Below are positions 59,523 to 64,000 of a DNA stretch of 64,000 bases, in pieces. Below the pieces are notes generated by a model. It was given only the letters and a program-made list of their open reading frames with translations, had not been told where the DNA came from and did no database searches. The translations under genes were made by a program, and so were the position numbers. Numbering within the stretch: position 1 is the first letter of the stretch; each line of letters starts with the position of its first letter. Source of the DNA: Sorangium cellulosum (GTDB lineage: Bacteria; Myxococcota_A; Polyangia; Polyangiales; Polyangiaceae); NCBI RefSeq assembly GCF_004135735.1, contig NZ_CP012670.1, positions 10,372,501-10,436,500 of the forward strand, in the 5' to 3' direction.

Positions 59523-60520
59523 CTCTGTTATTCGTAGAATCTTCTTCCTTCTTGCAAGCTGACCGCGGTATCCCGGTCAGCGCGTGTTCAGCACCAGCGC
59601 CGGCGTTTTTACCTCAGCCCGCCGGCTCTGATTTTGAGAAGGCTTGCGATCTCGGCGGTTTGGTTTCGCTTTGCGGAACGGACCGTTGGTCCGCGGCACC
59701 AGCCCGCGGAGATGGACGCAGGCTGCGCACGTGAAGTCCTGGGGCGTGCGACAGGACCGGTGCCTATTTCGGCGTATGTCAAGCCGAATGTGCGCGGGCC
59801 ACGCGAAGGGCCGCAGAGATCCTCGGGCCGACCCGCGCGGGGGTAGCCTCGTCCACGCGGACCCTCGGCCTCCGCGTTCTGCCTGATCCGACGGGAGCAT
59901 GGGGCTGCATGCGCCGCGCTCCAGCAGATCCCTTGACCGCGACGTGGCGCCCGTTCTGGCCCTCGACCGCGGCGCTTCTGCTCGCCCGCTCCGGCAAGGA
60001 CGGCGCTCGGTCGCGTGTCGGTCCACCGCGCCTCGGACCAGCCAGGCCGGCCGCCTGTACGTCCTCGATGGCTCCTCGCCTGCCACGGGGCCATCGCTCC
60101 ATGGCCTGGGTGCGGCGCCAGCGCGCGACCGCCGGCTTTCGACCAGGCGAGGCCGACGAGCGTCGATGTTCGCAACGGCTTCGGCGCCTCGGCCAACCGA
60201 GGGCTTCAGCGACGTGTGCTCCAGCGAGACGGGGCCCATCGGGCGCTCGGTTCTCCGAGTTCTGCATTCCGTTGAGCGGTCTCCATTTCTCATGAATTCG
60301 CCCGTGCGGACTCGCTCTCGCCGGCTCACGTCTCAGCGGCCTGCGAACAGAATTTCGGGCGCCGGATCGGCGTGCTCCCTCGGAGAAAGTGGCGCGCGAC
60401 GGATGCGACAGACGCTTGACCGCCGTGCCACGAGAGGCTGTTATGGGTGCCGAACGAGACGACGCCGCGCTGGGTAAGCCAGCATGGCGGCAGCTCCCCC
60501 TCGATGGCGCGAGGTGAGCC
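59523..60520. other. Gene-poor kilobase downstream of tRNA-Leu
   Basis: About 1 kb without a gene I can support, although open frames cross it in every phase. The GC content is visibly lower than in the neighbouring genes (e.g. 60280-60470 reads ATTCCGTTGAGCGG, CATTTCTCATGAATTCG). No inverted repeat of the tRNA 3' end was found, but the position beside a tRNA gene is typical for integrated or decayed elements. Confidence 0.45.
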
Positions 60521-61681
60521 GTGCGCATTCGCATCCCACGAGCGTGCTTGTCGCAAGCTCAGCGCATACCATCGTGCGTGACGGCGCTGTTGTTCCTTAC
60601 GGCAAGCCTGGCTGTCGCTGCGCCGAGCCGTGCTGACGCGCCTCGGCCCGACGATGGCGGCCTTCCGGCGACGGCGGAGGGCAAGCCCGGTGTCGATATC
60701 CAGGCGTTGATCCGCGTGGGAGACCGCGCCCGCAACCAGGGGAGATGGGAGCAGGCAGAAGAGGCGTATTACCTCGCGCACAAGCTCGGCGCAGGCGGTA
60801 GGGTCCGCTGCGAATGGGGAATGGCCCTGCTCGCCCTCCGGCGGCACGTCGACGCCGCCATGGCCATCGACCGATGCCTGCGGGATCCCGGCGCGGGGAC
60901 GGCCGCCGAGCGGCGGCGTTACACGAACGGCCTCGAGAAAGCCCGGCGCGAGGTGGGCCAGCTCGACGTCGACTTGAGCCATCACGGCGCGCTGCTCACG
61001 ATCGGCGGGGAGGTGCGGGACAGGGATGCATCGACGACCGGCTACACGTACGTCGAGCCCGGCACGCACACGATCAAGGCCACGCTCCCCGGCTTCCTCG
61101 ATGCCGAGCAAACCGTCCAGGTGGAGAAGGGGAAGGCCGTCAAGGTCGTGCTCCGGTTCGTCGAGGAGCCCAGGGAGGCGCCGGCGCCTGCTCCGGCCTC
61201 GACCAAGTCCGCGACCCCCAAGAAGACCCTGGCCAGGCGCCCGGCCAGGCCCCTGGCCCAACCGGCTCCGCCCGGGCCGTTCGACGGGACGGCGGGCGCG
61301 CAGCGGATCGCCGGGATCGGCGCCACCGCGTTCGCGCTCACCGGGGGCCTCGTCGCCTCATCGCTCGCGGCGCAGTTCGCCGGCGAGGCGGAGCGGCGCG
61401 TCGCGCGGCTCCGGCGGAACACCCACGACAGCAGCTCATGGATCTGCGCGTCGCCTTCGCCCGCGCACGCCGTGGAGTGCGCCGAGATCAACGATTTCTA
61501 CGATGCGCACGAGGTGAGTCGGGACGTCGCGACGGGCTTCGTCATCGGGGCGGGGGTCGTCGCCGCCGCGACGATCGGCTCGTTCCTCCACGATGGCATC
61601 GAGCGGAGTCGGCATCCTGTGCGTGTGGCGCCGAGGATCACCGGCGATCAGGCCGGCATCTCGTTCGATGGTGTGTGGTAG
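60521..61681 (+). CDS. Exported TPR/PEGA-type protein
   Basis: 386 residues. The signal peptide (residues 1-38, ALLFLTASLAVAAPSRADA) is followed by a TPR-like helical region (LIRVGDRARNQGRWEQAEEAYYLAHKLGAG ... AMAIDRCLRDPGAG), a PEGA-like segment (VEPGTHTIKATLPGFLDAEQTVQVEKGKAVKVVLRF), a Pro/Ala linker and two hydrophobic stretches near residues 265 and 345 (IGATAFALTGGLVASSLA, GFVIGAGVVAAATIGSFL). The GTG start follows GAGGTG. It is one of three consecutive exported proteins, with the next starting directly after its stop. Confidence 0.75.
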   Translation: MRIRIPRACLSQAQRIPSCVTALLFLTASLAVAAPSRADAPRPDDGGLPATAEGKPGVDIQALIRVGDRARNQGRWEQAEEAYYLAHKLGAGGRVRCEWGMALLALRRHVDAAMAIDRCLRDPGAGTAAERRRYTNGLEKARREVGQLDVDLSHHGALLTIGGEVRDRDASTTGYTYVEPGTHTIKATLPGFLDAEQTVQVEKGKAVKVVLRFVEEPREAPAPAPASTKSATPKKTLARRPARPLAQPAPPGPFDGTAGAQRIAGIGATAFALTGGLVASSLAAQFAGEAERRVARLRRNTHDSSSWICASPSPAHAVECAEINDFYDAHEVSRDVATGFVIGAGVVAAATIGSFLHDGIERSRHPVRVAPRITGDQAGISFDGVW

Positions 61682-63259
61682 GTGACCGCCATGCCGCGAC
61701 CCATCCAGCGCACGCGTTCGTGGCGTTCTGCCTCCGCGGACGCCACGGTCCTGCTCCTGGCCTCCTGCGGCCTCGGCACCGGCTGCGCGGAGGTCCCCTG
61801 CGGGCCTCGCCTTCGCTGTGAGCCGCCGGCACCGGTCGAGGAGGCGCCGCCTTGCCCCGACGAACCCGAGAAGGGCCTTGAGGCAACGGACAAGTGTGGC
61901 GTCTTCGTCAGCTCGAGCCTTGGCGAGGATGAAAACCCGGGGACGCGCAAAGCTCCCGTCAAGACGATCGCGAGGGCCATCGAGCTCTTGGACGAGGAGC
62001 CTGAGCTGCATCCGAGGATCCATGCCTGTGCCGAACCCTTCCCCGAGGCGGTGCGCGTCCGCGGGACCCTGGAGATCTGGGGCGGGTTCGACTGCAAGCG
62101 GCGGTGGAGCCACCACGGTGGCGGGAGAAACACCATGATCGAGCCCGGCCCGGACGAGATACCGCTCACGTTCGAGGCCGACGCCGCGGCAACGATCTTC
62201 GATCTGGAGGCACAGTCCGCGTTGGCCACCGAGCCGGGCGGCTCGTCCATCGCGGCGATTGTACTGGAGGGCGCTCGGGTCACCCTTCACCGCGGCGCGC
62301 TGATCGCGGGCGATGGTGCGCCGGGCCGCGACGGTGCGCCGGGCGATCCGAAGAACGCGTCGGCCAGGGCGGGGCATCATGGCCGGTTCGGACAGGACGC
62401 GTGCACCGGGGACTTCGTGCCCGGCGCCGACGAGGTGGAGGCCGGCTGTGCGCAAGGCGGCTCGATGGGTGGGCGAGGCGGGGATGGAACGATCGACCAC
62501 GGAGGACCTGGCGGTGACGGTGAGCTGACGCCGCTCCCGAACCCCGGCGGCTTCGGCCTCGGTGGCCAAGGGGCGACCAGCACTGACGGTTGCTTGGCCG
62601 GGCAAACCGGCGCGGACGGGCTTGACGGCGCGCACGGGCTGGGCGGGCGCGGCCTGGGCACGTTCGACACGCAAGGGCTCTACCTCGGGGTGAACGGCGG
62701 CGATGGCGGCGACGGGCTCCCCGGGCAGGGCGGCGGCGGTGGGGGCGGCACGCGGGCCGGCGCGATGTTTTGTGGCTCCTCGCGCAATGCCGGCAGCGCG
62801 AGCGGCGGCTCCGGCGGATCGGGAGGCTGCGGCGGGCGCGGCGGGCACGGCGGCGGTCATGGCGGTGCGAGCATCGGCCTCATGATCCTGAACGCGCGCG
62901 TGGACATCCACGGCACCACGATTGAAGCTGCGCGAGGCGGCGATGGCGGCCATGGCGGCATGTTCCAGATCGGCGGGGCGCCTGGGCTCGGGGCGCCCGG
63001 CGGGCAGGGCTTTGGCGGCTCGCCCTTCGGATGCTCTGGCGGCGACGGCGGCAAAGGGGGTAACGGCGGCCACGGCGGCGGAGGGCAGGGCGGACCCTCG
63101 ATCGCCATCGCCGTGGTGGGAGCGTCGCTCCCGGCGGTCATGGAGGCTCAGCTCCGAGCGGGAACGGGTGGCAAGGGCGGGCTTGGGGCGAACCCGAGCG
63201 TCCCTGGATCCGCGGGCGACGATGGGCTGGCCATCGACCTGGCCGGCTTCCCCCAGTGA
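61682..63259 (+). CDS. Glycine-rich surface lipoprotein (PGRS-like)
   Basis: 525 residues. The signal peptide carries lipobox-like LLASCGLGTGC; mature start is Cys-rich. Residues 80-190 are a DUF1565-like start of a parallel beta-helix (SSSLGEDENPGTRKAPVKTIARAIELL, then GGF), and residues 200-510 are very Gly-rich (GGxGG, GxGGxGGDG repeats), resembling PGRS or collagen-like repeats. Such proteins lie on the cell surface. It starts 0 nt after the upstream stop (GTG 61682; an ATG at 61691 is an alternative), so they are co-transcribed. The frameshifted lipoprotein follows after 15 bp. Confidence 0.78.
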   Translation: MTAMPRPIQRTRSWRSASADATVLLLASCGLGTGCAEVPCGPRLRCEPPAPVEEAPPCPDEPEKGLEATDKCGVFVSSSLGEDENPGTRKAPVKTIARAIELLDEEPELHPRIHACAEPFPEAVRVRGTLEIWGGFDCKRRWSHHGGGRNTMIEPGPDEIPLTFEADAAATIFDLEAQSALATEPGGSSIAAIVLEGARVTLHRGALIAGDGAPGRDGAPGDPKNASARAGHHGRFGQDACTGDFVPGADEVEAGCAQGGSMGGRGGDGTIDHGGPGGDGELTPLPNPGGFGLGGQGATSTDGCLAGQTGADGLDGAHGLGGRGLGTFDTQGLYLGVNGGDGGDGLPGQGGGGGGGTRAGAMFCGSSRNAGSASGGSGGSGGCGGRGGHGGGHGGASIGLMILNARVDIHGTTIEAARGGDGGHGGMFQIGGAPGLGAPGGQGFGGSPFGCSGGDGGKGGNGGHGGGGQGGPSIAIAVVGASLPAVMEAQLRAGTGGKGGLGANPSVPGSAGDDGLAIDLAGFPQ

Positions 63260-63274
63260 GCCGAGGAGGCACGG

Positions 63275-64000
63275 ATGAAGCGGTCGAAGATCATTGGTCT
63301 CGCGATGGTCGCGCATGCGGCGGTCTCCTGCGGCGGCGGGGACGACCCCCCCCGTCCCCGTCGACGTCCCGGAGCTGCTCGCCCGCGCCGGCCACAGCAG
63401 CGACGAGGACGACTTGGCTTCCGGCCTTTCGGACCGTGCTCTCATGTGCAAGGACGACCTCTGGCTCCCGGAGGTCTACTGGCCCCCGCTCGGGCCGCCG
63501 CGGCTGGATCGCATCGTGTTCGTCGCATGGGACATGCCCGCTGGCACACTCCGAGGCTGGGAGCTCGTGCGGGACGAGGCGGACCGCCGCTACTGGTCGG
63601 TGGCGCTGTCCGCCGAGGAGATGGGCTTCGGCTGCGAGGAGCGCTACACGACGAGCTTCTTCTTCCTGGCCGGCTGGCCGGACAACAACATCTCTCGAGC
63701 CATCGGCGTCGAGCGAGCCGCTCCACTCGCCTTCCAGGAGGACATTTCGTCCGATGATTCTGTACTGGTCAACCACTATACCCTGTTCGACTTCGAGCGG
63801 GCCAACCTGCCGGCGCCGGACACGGCGACCTACTACCTGAAGAACCTGTTCACGGGCGCTACGTTCAGCGCCGAGGTTTCAGCCGAGGAACGCAGTCCTT
63901 CGAGAAAAACTACTCGGCTTGAGGTCGACTACGGAGAGCTCGGCCTTGGCATGATGACCGATGTGGCGACCGGCGTGGTGTACAAGCGCGACGGCGTGGA
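63275..64000 (+). CDS. Lipoprotein, frameshifted at a C8 run and cut by the window end
   Basis: Good start: GAGGAGG lies 7 nt before the ATG, and the signal peptide MKRSKIIGLAMVAHAAVSC is a lipoprotein signal. At the C run 63346-63353 the open sense frame moves by one base: with seven C the sequence would read DDPPVPVDVPELLARAGHSS and continue as an ordinary protein (e.g. LWLPEVYWPPLGPPRLDRIVF, SFFFLAGWPDNNISRAIGVE) with no stop to the end of the window. With the C8 present, translation runs out of frame into a different Arg-rich peptide that ends at 63757. It is either a sequence error, a pseudogene or a slippage-switched gene. No family recognised. Confidence 0.75.

Noticed and set aside
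59577..60534. Several overlapping open frames of 60 to 250 codons downstream of tRNA-Leu
   Set aside because: All are Arg/Ser/Pro-rich without recognisable motif, ribosome site or signal; no one frame stands out, so no gene is called.
1..64000. CRISPR array, prophage, conjugative or insertion-sequence genes
   Set aside because: No regularly spaced direct repeats of 25-40 bp with unique spacers, and no integrase, capsid, portal, relaxase or transposase motif was found.

Overview
The window (about 72% G+C) looks like a chromosomal segment of a large-genome myxobacterium, probably Polyangiales (Sorangium-like). The evidence is the composition, the many lipoproteins, a Ser/Thr kinase with the HRDVSPHN catalytic loop, an AgmX/PglI-type C-terminal domain, an MJ0042 zinc-ribbon protein, a TIGR04563-type small protein, giant TPR proteins and sparse operons. 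Nothing here is a classic phage, IS transposase, CRISPR array or secondary-metabolite cluster. About 48 protein genes, one 5S rRNA and one tRNA-Leu can be supported.

Region by region. 1-260: 3' end of an rRNA operon (5S plus a strong terminator). 540-5100: a di-haem-type lipoprotein, then a stress group in which two HdeD/DUF308 membrane proteins flank an Hsp20 chaperone, with what looks like a short dnaK 5' remnant at 5029-5082. 5.1-12.9 kb: SDR, PepP-type aminopeptidase, aminotransferase, membrane-anchored subtilase, PDZ/regulatory-domain protein. 12.9-16.3 kb: DNA polymerase I whose proofreading site has decayed, ribosomal protein S20 and a co-directional small basic protein. 16.4-25.7 kb: ECF sigma factor translationally coupled to an AgmX-type membrane protein, a C-terminal processing protease, GlpA-GlpB without GlpC, and a glycosyltransferase/FAD-enzyme pair. 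25.9-34.8 kb: domain-permuted aconitase, TIGR04563 protein, alpha/beta hydrolase coupled to a possible pseudokinase lipoprotein, YbjN-like protein, FGE-like lipoprotein, prepilin peptidase. 34.8-43.2 kb: Ser/Thr kinase with PEGA domain, acyl-CoA synthetase plus HAD phosphatase, a cluster of small glycine-zipper/YtxH/DUF883-like envelope-stress proteins, Cys-rich lipoprotein. 43.6-55.6 kb: MJ0042-TPR protein, SppA, and a 2668-residue TPR protein carrying eight G8 tracts. 56-64 kb: surface lipoproteins, a histidine kinase-receiver hybrid, tRNA-Leu(GAG), a gene-poor kilobase, then a PEGA/TPR protein, a Gly-rich PGRS-like lipoprotein and a lipoprotein frameshifted at a C8 run that leaves the window.

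The most unusual non-coding signal is a family of long perfect palindromes. Copies at 1232-1360 and 23440-23577 share a 78-80 bp core in opposite orientation, but their outer arms differ between copies while staying perfectly self-complementary within each copy. A third long palindrome (7531-7724) sits between convergent genes. All start sites, functions and homologies are read from sequence alone; no database search was run.
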